This document shows, piece by piece, positions 15,374 to 21,412 of a stretch of DNA of 22,044 nt; the first letter of the stretch is position 1, and every line of letters begins with the position of its first letter. The DNA lies in the NCBI GenBank assembly GCA_035502515.1, contig DATJUH010000053.1:1-22044 (forward strand), given 5' to 3'. The position numbers were made by a program, and so were the translations under genes. The notes under the pieces were generated by a model. The model saw nothing but the letters and a program-made list of their open reading frames with translations. It ran no database searches and was not told the origin of the DNA. Source of the DNA: Fen-671 sp035502515. Lineage in GTDB: Bacteria; Actinomycetota; Acidimicrobiia; Acidimicrobiales; Palsa-688.

Positions 15374-16006
15374 GTGAGAATCCCAGGAAATGGCCCGGAC
15401 CTCCAGCCATCCAGATCAGGTCGCGGTGCGAGCGGGGCGTGGCTGCAGTCAGCCTCCATCCCGGCCGTGGTCGAGCAGGCCCGAGAAGGTAACCCGCAGG
15501 CATGGGGCGAACTGGTGGCTCGGTTTGGCGTGATGATCGCGGCTACGGGCCGCCGTTACCGCCTTACCCCGGCAGACGTGGCCGAACTCCAGCAGACGAC
15601 CTGGCTGCGGCTGGTGGAGAACATCCACCGGGTCGAACAGCCCGACAGGGTCGGCGGCTGGCTGGCCACCACTGCCCGCCGGGAAAGCCTTCAACTCCTG
15701 CGGAGAGCGTCCAGGTACCACACCGGCGCCGACCAGATATTGGCCAACATGCCGGACAACCATCTGCCCGACCCCGATACGCGCCCGATCGCCGAAGAGC
15801 GCGAGGCCGTGCTCCGGGCCGCCTGGGAGCGGCTGAAGCCCCGTTGCCAGGAGCTGCTCTCCCGCCTGGTCACCGACGAACCCCTGGGTTACAAGGACCT
15901 TTCCTCGCTCATGCAGATGCCGGTCGGGAGCATCGGTCCGACCCGCGCCCGTTGCCTCGAGCACCTCCGGCGCCTGGTCGAAGATGAAGGCGTCACCGCC
16001 GCCTGA
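15374..16006 (+). CDS. ECF-type RNA polymerase sigma-70 factor
   Basis: Alternative sigma factor directing RNA polymerase to a dedicated promoter set, about 210 aa. Region 2 is REGNPQAWGELVARFG through LTPADVAELQQTTWLRLVEN and VGGWLATTARRESLQLLRR. Region 4 runs from RAAWERLKPRCQELLSRL through LGYKDLSSLMQMPVGSIGPT to RARCLEHLRRL, including the recognition helix. The start is set at GTG 15374, preceded by GAGGA and GAGG repeats (15360-15369); the longer open frame to 15293 adds residues of poor coding quality. The PVGSIGPTRARCL form is typical of an actinobacterial group. No anti-sigma factor gene adjoins, so its control must lie elsewhere or be transcriptional. Confidence 0.9.
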   Translation: MRIPGNGPDLQPSRSGRGASGAWLQSASIPAVVEQAREGNPQAWGELVARFGVMIAATGRRYRLTPADVAELQQTTWLRLVENIHRVEQPDRVGGWLATTARRESLQLLRRASRYHTGADQILANMPDNHLPDPDTRPIAEEREAVLRAAWERLKPRCQELLSRLVTDEPLGYKDLSSLMQMPVGSIGPTRARCLEHLRRLVEDEGVTAA

Positions 16007-16137
16007 GCGCACAGACTGATCGGTCGCGACCGGCGGGCGGCTCGCAGCCACCGCGCTCCACGGGCCCCCACATCGCCCTGGCCCGCCGGCTACCCATTAG
16101 CTGGCCTCTGCCGGGTTACCGGCGGCCCCGCCGAGTA

Positions 16138-16164
16138 TTGTGCCCGGGGGCGCGGGGCTAGGAT
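16138..16164 (+). promoter_or_regulatory. Weak promoter candidate upstream of the TIM-barrel-like gene
   Basis: TTGTGC at 16138-16143 and TAGGAT at 16159-16164 resemble an actinobacterial -35/-10 pair, but the 15-bp spacer is short. It would give a leader of about 80 nt. Confidence 0.25.
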
Positions 16165-16250
16165 CGGGCCGCCGCCCGACGACCGAGCGCCCGTCCTGGC
16201 CGTTGGCGGCGTCAAGGCTCTGAGCGGCGACGGGCCAGGGAGGTACGACG

Positions 16251-17213
16251 ATGAGCGAGGAAACCCGGGCCCACGAAACCGAGGCCCACGACCGCAAGAG
16301 CATGGAAGTGCTGCTGCGGATGGGGGTTCAACCCGAGGCTTCGCCTCCGCCGAGCCCTCACCGCTTCCCCGACGGCGCCCACTTCCGGGTCGAGATCCCG
16401 AGCGTCGAAGGCCCGGAGGCGCTCGCCGCCGTTTTCGACGCGGCAGATTCTCACGGCGTCTTGGTCAACCGGGTCTCTCAAGGGAGCGGGGCCATGCTCC
16501 TCTCGGAAGCCGAGCTGCGGGAAATGGCCAGGATCGGTGCCGACCGTGGCATCGAAGTGTCCCTGTTCGTGGGCCCACGCGAAGAATGGGACCTGGGCGC
16601 CTCATCACGGTCGGCTGACGGCCCCGGCTTTGCCGGGCGGATCCGGGGCGCCCGCCAATTGCGCTACGCCTTCGAAGACGTCCAGCGGGCGACCGAGAAG
16701 GGGATCCGCAGCTTTCTCGTCGCCGACAGCGGGCTGCTGGAAGTGTTGGCCGACGCTCAACGCCGGGGTGAGCTCCCTTCGGAGACGGTCTGGAAGGTGT
16801 CGGCCCTCATGGCACCGACCAACCCCGCCACCTTCGCGCAACTCGAGCGTCTGGGCGCTTCGACCATAAACGTGCCCTCCGACATGACGCTCTGGCAGCT
16901 GGCCGAACTGCGGTCGGTGTCCGAGCTGCCGATCGACCTCTACGTGGAGTCCCCGGACGGCACAGGCGGGATCGTCAGGGGCCACGAGGTTGGAGACCTG
17001 GTTATTGTGGCGGCGCCGATGTACGCCAAGTACGGGCTGCGCAATTCGCGTGGTCTCTACCCGAGCGGGCTCCACCTGCGCAACGACGTCATAGCCATCG
17101 CCCGGGAAAAGGTGCGGCGAGCGGCCATTTCCCTCGAGTGGCTCGAACGGCTCAGCCCCGGTCTGGTCCAGTCCGGCCCCGGGGCCAAGGGGTTGGGAGT
17201 GCCGGCGCCCTGA
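16251..17213 (+). CDS. Uncharacterised protein, possibly a U32-peptidase-like TIM barrel
   Basis: 320 aa from the ATG at 16251, set by AGGGAGGT at 16237-16244. I do not recognise a characterised function. The body alternates strand and helix as in a TIM barrel: FRVEIPSVEGPEAL, GVLVNRVSQGSGAMLLSEAE, IEVSLFVGPREEWD, RQLRYAFEDVQRA, IRSFLVADSGLLEVLADA, WKVSALMAPTNPATFAQLE, LGASTINVPSDMTL, LPIDLYVESPDGTGG, LVIVAAPMYAKYGLRNSRG, YPSGLHLRND. The shape recalls proteins annotated as U32-family peptidases, but it contains no cysteine and so lacks the U32 signature; peptidase activity is unlikely. It lies beside sugar-acid dehydratase and aldolase genes, so a lyase, isomerase or epimerase on a sugar acid is possible (inference). 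Product unknown. Confidence 0.55.
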   Translation: MSEETRAHETEAHDRKSMEVLLRMGVQPEASPPPSPHRFPDGAHFRVEIPSVEGPEALAAVFDAADSHGVLVNRVSQGSGAMLLSEAELREMARIGADRGIEVSLFVGPREEWDLGASSRSADGPGFAGRIRGARQLRYAFEDVQRATEKGIRSFLVADSGLLEVLADAQRRGELPSETVWKVSALMAPTNPATFAQLERLGASTINVPSDMTLWQLAELRSVSELPIDLYVESPDGTGGIVRGHEVGDLVIVAAPMYAKYGLRNSRGLYPSGLHLRNDVIAIAREKVRRAAISLEWLERLSPGLVQSGPGAKGLGVPAP

Positions 17214-17227
17214 GCCCGGAAGGGCGC
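17205..17227 (+). terminator. Short GC hairpin spanning the stop of the preceding gene
   Basis: GCGCCC (17205-17210) pairs with GGGCGC (17222-17227), with the TGA stop in the 11-nt loop. The stem is short and there is no U-tract. Confidence 0.3.
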
Positions 17228-17350
17228 GGCCGGACAAGTTGGGGCTGAGGAGCGGACCGCGTCAGTCGCCGCTGCCCTGTGCGCTCCGCTGCACCCGCTC
17301 CCGCGGGCAACGGTTCTGGGGCGCCCGCCGGCCTTCTCGGTGCAGGTCGT

Positions 17351-17439
17351 GCTTCTTGGTGCAATGGGCTGTTCTTGTCGCCATCGGGTGCAAGTTTTGC
17401 ATTGAAACGCAACGAGATCTGCTGGTTGCACCAAGAAGC
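17351..17439. repeat. Perfect 14-bp inverted repeat bracketing 61 nt
   Basis: GCTTCTTGGTGCAA (17351-17364) and TTGCACCAAGAAGC (17426-17439) are exact reverse complements. The 89-bp unit is less GC-rich than its surroundings and lies just beyond the point where the dehydratase remnant loses homology. It could be a small non-autonomous element, a recombination scar or a hairpin; no flanking target duplication was identified. Confidence 0.8.
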
Positions 17440-17466
17440 CGACGAAATGAACGGGTAACGGCCTCC

Positions 17467-17837
17467 TGTCTTGTCGCACCCGGACAGCAGCACCACTCCG
17501 TCTACCGGGTTGGCTGCAGCGTCTCCTCGATGTCCATCGACATCAGGTTGCGCAGGAACATCGCCGTGGGCCGGATCATCTGTTCGCCGAGCGAAATGGT
17601 CGGGAACTCGAGCGGAAGGCCACCGGCCTCCCACACCCCTCGTTTTACGGACTCGGCCAGGCCACGGAGGTGCGAGTTGCACGGCGTGAGCTCGGACCAG
17701 CTGTTGGCGATCCCGATCACGGGACGACCCTCCGCCACGTCGCGGGGCAGGCCCTGCATCAAGAGGCCGGAACGATGGATGATGCCGTCGCGGTCCCGCT
17801 TACCGAACCACTGAGTGCTGCGTAGACCGCTCGTCAC
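17467..17837 (-). pseudogene. Truncated, frameshifted sugar-acid dehydratase (IlvD/Edd pentonate dehydratase type)
   Basis: N-terminal remnant of an Fe-S dehydratase that normally converts pentonates or related sugar acids to 2-keto-3-deoxy acids; full-length members are about 570-600 aa. It starts at GTG 17837 with AGGGAGG upstream, and reads LRSTQWFGKRDRDGIIHRSG, GRPVIGIANSWSELTPCNSH, VKRGVWEAGGLPLEFPTISL and RPTAMFLRNLMSMDIEE. That frame stops at 17502, but the neighbouring frame continues with ANPVDGVVLLSGCDKT, the next family segment including its cluster-ligand Cys. Restoring one G at 17513/17514 (CAG-CC to CAG-GCC) joins them as LQANPVDG. Homology ends at 17467; the remaining three quarters are gone. 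WF-x-DRDG and NSWSELTPCN favour the pentonate subgroup over IlvD proper. It faces away from the DapA-type lyase gene, its expected pathway partner. Confidence 0.88.
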
Positions 17838-17953
17838 CCTCGTGCCCTCCCTTTCCCGGGTACGCGCCCCTCGCCATTCGGCCCCTAGGCGCCGGGGAAA
17901 CGACGCTAGCTTGGGCTTCTCCGCCCCCCAGCCCGGCCCTGGATTGTCGATTG

Positions 17954-17983
17954 TTGACGGCGAGTTTTCCAGCCCGGTAGCAT
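17954..17983 (+). promoter_or_regulatory. Promoter of the DapA-type lyase gene
   Basis: TTGACG at 17954-17959 and TAGCAT at 17978-17983 are spaced by 18 bp. The predicted start near 17990 leaves a leader of about 20 nt containing AAGGAG (17994-17999). Confidence 0.5.
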
Positions 17984-18009
17984 GCGGCGCAAAAAGGAGC
18001 GAACATCAG

Positions 18010-18975
18010 ATGGAAAACGCGGCGACGGCCACGACTCAGGCCGGGCAGGAGCCCGGCGGGCCCTGGATCAGCGGGATCATCCCGCCTGTTTGTACACCGT
18101 TCAACCCGGAGCTCGAAGTCGACGTCGCCTCCCTCGAGCGATTGCTCGGGTTCCTGATCGAACAGGGCGTCAGCGGCGTGTTCGTGCTCGGCTCGTCCGG
18201 GGAGACCGCCTACCTCACCGATGCCCAGCGCGACGTGGTGGTCGAGGTCGCCGTCAAGACCGTATCCGGCCAGGTGCCGGTGCTGGCCGGCCTCATCGAC
18301 ATGACCACGAACCGTATGATCGAGCACGCCGGCCGGGCCCTTGGCCTGGGCGCCGATGCCCTGGTCGCCACGGCCCCCTTCTACGCCCAGGTGACCGAGC
18401 CGCCCGAGGTTGAGCGCCACTTCCGGGCGCTGAAGGCCGCCACCGGCGCACCCCTGCTGGCCTACGACATCCCGGTCGCGGTGCACAGCAAGCTCGGCCC
18501 CCGCGAGCTGGTGACGCTGGCCGGCGATCACGTGATCGACGGGCTCAAGGACTCGAGTGGTGACATCGCCGGCATGCGAGAGGTGATCGTCGGTACCCGT
18601 TCGTGGCCGAAGTTCGCCACGTTCACCGGGTCGGAGGCGATCGTCGACTGCGCCGTGCAGGTCGGGGCGAGCGGCGCCGTGCCCGGGCTCGGCAACGTCG
18701 ACCCTGGTGGCTTCGTCGAGCTGTACCGGACCTGCCGGGCCGGCGAATGGGACAAGGCCCGCTCTCAGCAGGAGCGTCTCATGACGGTGTTCGAGGTCAC
18801 GCGCTGCGCCAAGCCGGGCAAGGGCAGGAGCGCGGCGGGGTTGGGCGGATTCAAGACTGCCCTCATGCTGCGGGGCATCATCGCCACCAACCTCATGGCG
18901 TCTCCGCAGGCCGCGCTGGACGAAGAAGAAACGGCGGCCGTCCGAAGGGTGCTCGTCACGACCGGCCTGCTGTGA
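18010..18975 (+). CDS. DapA/NanA-family lyase, probable 2-keto-3-deoxy sugar acid aldolase or dehydratase
   Basis: Class I aldolase-fold enzyme of 321 aa that forms a Schiff base with a 2-oxo acid. Features: GIIPPVCTPFNPELEVDVAS, the substrate-carboxylate loop LGSSGETAYLT, the catalytic Tyr in AYDIPVAVHSKL and the Schiff-base Lys in DGLKDSSGD, then FTGSEAIVDCAVQVGASGAV and PGLGN. The YDIP-VAVHS sequence lacks the Arg that follows in true dihydrodipicolinate synthases (YNxPSRT), so lysine biosynthesis is unlikely. The ATG at 18010 has AAGGAG 10 nt upstream; a longer frame to 17815 would cross the promoter. It is divergent from the pentonate-dehydratase remnant, which points to a 2-keto-3-deoxypentonate, -gluconate or hydroxy-oxo-acid substrate (inference). 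Aldol cleavage of 2-keto-3-deoxypentonate gives pyruvate and glycolaldehyde; a dehydratase giving 2-oxoglutarate semialdehyde is the alternative. Confidence 0.85.
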   Translation: MENAATATTQAGQEPGGPWISGIIPPVCTPFNPELEVDVASLERLLGFLIEQGVSGVFVLGSSGETAYLTDAQRDVVVEVAVKTVSGQVPVLAGLIDMTTNRMIEHAGRALGLGADALVATAPFYAQVTEPPEVERHFRALKAATGAPLLAYDIPVAVHSKLGPRELVTLAGDHVIDGLKDSSGDIAGMREVIVGTRSWPKFATFTGSEAIVDCAVQVGASGAVPGLGNVDPGGFVELYRTCRAGEWDKARSQQERLMTVFEVTRCAKPGKGRSAAGLGGFKTALMLRGIIATNLMASPQAALDEEETAAVRRVLVTTGLL

Positions 18976-19015
18976 CCGGGAGGGTTTTGCCCGGCACACG
19001 CGCGGATGGGCGCCG

Positions 19016-19360
19016 ATGGGCGTAGACCCACGCCTGCTACCGGTCCTGGAAATGGATGCGAACAGATCCCGGCCCGAGCTCCCGGCCAGGGAAGCGAGGC
19101 CGCCAGCCGGCCAGTTCCGACAGTGCATCCGCGACACGTACTACCGGCCGGGGCCGGTGCCGGCCGCCACTAAAGACCTGCAGGTGCCCGTGGAGGCCGG
19201 CGTGGTGACCACGGAGCGCGGGTTTATGGGCCATGTTCACGGTTCGGCGATGTTCACTGCGCTCATGCCCGGCACGGGCTACTACGAATTCCTCGCCGGC
19301 GCCATGCCGTCGGCCTACTCTGCTCAGCGGCGGTCGTTAGCTCCTGGCGCGGCAGTATGA
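19016..19360 (+). pseudogene. Possible remnant of an alpha/beta-hydrolase (HSL-type esterase) N-terminus
   Basis: A 114-codon frame without a ribosome site. Its first two thirds have high third-position GC and resemble the cap of HSL-type esterases: VDPRLLPVLEMDAN, RPELPAREAR, FRQCIRDTYYRPGPVPAATK, DLQVPVEAGVVTT. The segment expected next, ARVYGP, appears in another frame at 19216, which suggests an indel at about 19213-19216. The HGGG oxyanion motif and the nucleophile elbow are absent in all frames I checked before the next gene. The last part (MGHVHGSAMFTALMPGTGYY) matches nothing I recognise. It could instead be a small hypothetical gene. Confidence 0.35.
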
Positions 19361-19382
19361 AGCCTGGCGCGGCAGTATGAAC
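19343..19382 (+). repeat. 20-bp tandem duplication that includes a start codon
   Basis: CCTGGCGCGGCAGTATGAA occurs at 19343-19361 and 19363-19381 (period 20 bp). Each copy contains an ATG. The upstream ATG (19357) opens a 7-codon frame, MKPGAAV, whose TGA (19378-19380) overlaps the downstream ATG at 19377. Confidence 0.9.
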
Positions 19383-20387
19383 CCGAACGGGCAACTACCT
19401 ACGGACGCCGCCCGGCCCACGCATCCATGGGTGGCGGAAGGAGCCACGCGCTTGCGTTTCGCCATTTGCGGCATGTTCGCCAGCAAACCGGCGGACATAA
19501 TCAACGCCGCCCTTCGAGCGGAACGGCTCGGTTTTGACGCCTATTGGGCCAACGACCACCCCAACCGCTCCATGGATTGCTGGGGCCAACTAACGATGCT
19601 GGCCATGGCCACCGAGTCGATCCGCCTTGTTTCGCTGGTCAGTTGCATTTACTACCGGGCCCCCTTCATGCTGGCCAGGCAGGCCGCGGACGTCGACGCC
19701 GTGAGCGGCGGCCGGCTGGTGCTGGGCCTCGGGGTCGGCGACGACGTACCCGAGTTCAACCAGATGTGCCTCGATTTCCCTCCTCTCAAGGTGCGCCAGG
19801 AGGCTCTCGAGGAGACGCTGACCGTCGTACGAGGGCTCTGGGGAGGCGAACGTTTCTCCTTCGAAGGCAAGTATTTCCGGCTGCAGGACGCGGCGATAAG
19901 GCAGCTACCGGTCCAGGAGCCCTATGTGCCCGTGCTCATCGGAGGAGGCGGAGAGCGGGTAACACTGCGCCAGGTGGCCCGGCTGGCCGACGTGTCCAAC
20001 TTCGCCCCGCACGAATGGTCGGGCTCGGCCTACCAGGTCGCGGACGTGACGCGGAAATACGAGGCGCTGCGCCGCCACTGCGCCGAGGCCGGTCGTCCGT
20101 TCGAGTCGGTGCTCCGGACTCACTACACGCCGCTCCTGACTCTGGCGGAGGACGACGCCAGTCTCGGGCGCAAACGGGCCGAAGCTCGCATCCCGGATGC
20201 ATCGCTGCGCCAGGAGGTCGTTTTCGCCACCCCGGGCCAGGCTGTTCGCCACTACCAGGCCCTGGCTGACGCGGGCGTGCAGTATTTCCTGGCGTCGATC
20301 AACTTCCAGGACGAAGAGACGGTCCGGCTCTTCGCCGAGGAGGTAGTGCCCGCCGTCCACCTGCCGCCTGGCCCGCCGCCGGCTTAG
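19377..20387 (+). CDS. LLM-class (luciferase-like) flavin/F420-dependent oxidoreductase
   Basis: TIM-barrel monooxygenase or dehydrogenase using FMN or coenzyme F420, 336 aa from the ATG at 19377. Motifs: LRFAICGMFASKPADI, AERLGFDAYWANDHPNRS, ESIRLVSLVSCIYYRAPFML, DAVSGGRLVLGLGVGDDVPE, LEETLTVVRGLWGGERFSFE, GKYFRLQD and PYVPVLIGGGGERVTLRQVA with RLADVSNF. The start is uncertain. The first 25 residues are unlike the family, whereas TTG at 19452 (LRFAI) has AAGGAG (19438-19443) 8 nt upstream, giving 311 aa; the ATG at 19377 has no ribosome site but ends a duplicated element. The exact reaction is not predictable. Neighbouring aldolase genes run in the same direction, so it may belong to the same catabolic unit. 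Confidence 0.88.
   Translation: MNPNGQLPTDAARPTHPWVAEGATRLRFAICGMFASKPADIINAALRAERLGFDAYWANDHPNRSMDCWGQLTMLAMATESIRLVSLVSCIYYRAPFMLARQAADVDAVSGGRLVLGLGVGDDVPEFNQMCLDFPPLKVRQEALEETLTVVRGLWGGERFSFEGKYFRLQDAAIRQLPVQEPYVPVLIGGGGERVTLRQVARLADVSNFAPHEWSGSAYQVADVTRKYEALRRHCAEAGRPFESVLRTHYTPLLTLAEDDASLGRKRAEARIPDASLRQEVVFATPGQAVRHYQALADAGVQYFLASINFQDEETVRLFAEEVVPAVHLPPGPPPA
19436..19454 (+). promoter_or_regulatory. Ribosome site and alternative TTG start of the LLM gene
   Basis: GGAAGGAG at 19436-19443 lies 8 nt before an in-frame TTG (19452-19454) at the exact beginning of the conserved domain. This is the better-supported translation start by ribosome-site quality. Confidence 0.5.
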
Positions 20388-20424
20388 CCCAATGGGGTAG
20401 GGTCAACAGTTAACGCCGGATCGA

Positions 20425-20453
20425 GGGGCCGGCCCGGCCACCGCCGGGGCCCC
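20425..20453 (+). terminator. GC-rich hairpin after the LLM gene
   Basis: GGGGCC (20425-20430) pairs with GGCCCC (20448-20453), with further pairing of CCGGC and GCCGG inside. No U-tract is present; it lies 38 nt past the stop codon. Confidence 0.35.
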
Positions 20454-20533
20454 AGTCAACCTCGAAGCACGGCCGAAGCCGGGAACACGAATTACCAAAT
20501 CTCGAAGTAAGGGTAGGAAAGGGGAGGCGCCGG

Positions 20534-21310
20534 GTGAGAAGCCTGCGAGACGTCATTGAGGCGAAGGGGGCCGCCTTCGGGGCCTGGTGCGGCATGCCGT
20601 GGCCGTTGGCCACCGAGCTGCTGGCTCGTTCAGGGTACGACTGGATGTGCGTCGACATGCAGCACGGCCAGGTCGGCTCGGTGGAGTCACTGATGCCCAT
20701 GCTCCAGGTGATCAACGCCCACGACATCCCGGCCTTCGTCAGGATCCCGTGGAAGTCGAACTTTGCCGTCGCCATGCACGCCGTCGACTATGGCGCCCAG
20801 GGAGTTATCGTCCCCATGGTCGACACGGCCGAGGAAGCGGCCGCCATTGTCGGCGCCCTGCACTACCCGCCCGAGGGGGAACGAAGCTGGGCGCCGGTGC
20901 GGGCCAGGCTGCTACTTGAGGATTACTCGCCGGCCAAGGCCAACGAGCACGTGTTCTGCTTCGTCATGATCGAGACTCGTTCGGGGCTCGAGCACATTGA
21001 CGAGATCCTGGCCGTGCCCGGCGTGGACGGTGCCTATATCGGGCCGAACGACCTCTCCGTATCGCACGGCGGGCCGCCCCTGCCCAACTCGAAGAACGCG
21101 TTGCTGTCAGAACTGGCCGAGCAGGTCCTCGAAGCCTGCAAGCGGTCCGGCCGGGTGGCCGGTTTCCACACCGATGGGCCGGACGAGGCGCTCTACTGGG
21201 CGTCCCGTGGCTTCCAGGTCCTGCACGTCTCGAACGACGCCGGCCTGATCCTGGCCGGTTCCGCCGCCAACATGGCCAAGATCACCGACGCGTCCCGCAA
21301 AACAAGGTGA
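20534..21310 (+). CDS. HpcH/HpaI-family class II aldolase
   Basis: Metal-dependent pyruvate aldolase of 258 aa that cleaves 4-hydroxy-2-oxo acids, or 2-keto-3-deoxy sugar acids such as 2-keto-3-deoxy-L-rhamnonate, to pyruvate and an aldehyde. Catalytic residues match E. coli HpaI: His44 (VDMQHGQ), Arg70 (FVRIPW), metal ligands Glu147 (VMIETRSGLEH) and Asp173 (YIGPNDLS), with Asp/Glu spacing identical to HpaI E149/D175. Also seen are AVDYGAQGVIVPMVDTAEEA and the end of the barrel VLHVSNDAGLI. The GTG at 20534 follows GGAGG (20523-20527) with a 6-nt gap. The aldehyde dehydrogenase starts about 100 nt downstream and could oxidise the lactaldehyde or glycolaldehyde product. Distinguishing HpaI, RhmA and GarL activities needs phylogeny. 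Confidence 0.92.
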   Translation: MRSLRDVIEAKGAAFGAWCGMPWPLATELLARSGYDWMCVDMQHGQVGSVESLMPMLQVINAHDIPAFVRIPWKSNFAVAMHAVDYGAQGVIVPMVDTAEEAAAIVGALHYPPEGERSWAPVRARLLLEDYSPAKANEHVFCFVMIETRSGLEHIDEILAVPGVDGAYIGPNDLSVSHGGPPLPNSKNALLSELAEQVLEACKRSGRVAGFHTDGPDEALYWASRGFQVLHVSNDAGLILAGSAANMAKITDASRKTR

Positions 21311-21412
21311 CGGCCCAGGCGCCGGCGAGCCGTATTTGGGCAGGGGGCATAGCCTGGCCAGGTGTGGGACGATGACCGGTAGAAGCAAACACCACGCAAA
21401 AGGAGAGCTGCG

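Noticed and set aside
17358..17433. A tRNA-like 76-nt span with a perfect 7-bp acceptor-like stem (GGTGCAA/TTGCACC) followed by A
   Set aside because: The T-arm positions do not pair, there is no TTCRA loop or plausible anticodon arm, and the pairing extends beyond the acceptor into a 14-bp inverted repeat.
17815..18009. N-terminal extension of the DapA-type lyase
   Set aside because: It would cover the promoter and the ribosome site and overlap the divergent dehydratase start; the family fold begins after ATG 18010.
18010..18975. Assignment as lysine-biosynthesis dihydrodipicolinate synthase
   Set aside because: The YDIP loop lacks the Arg typical of DapA and the neighbours are catabolic; a sugar-acid or hydroxy-oxo-acid lyase is more likely.
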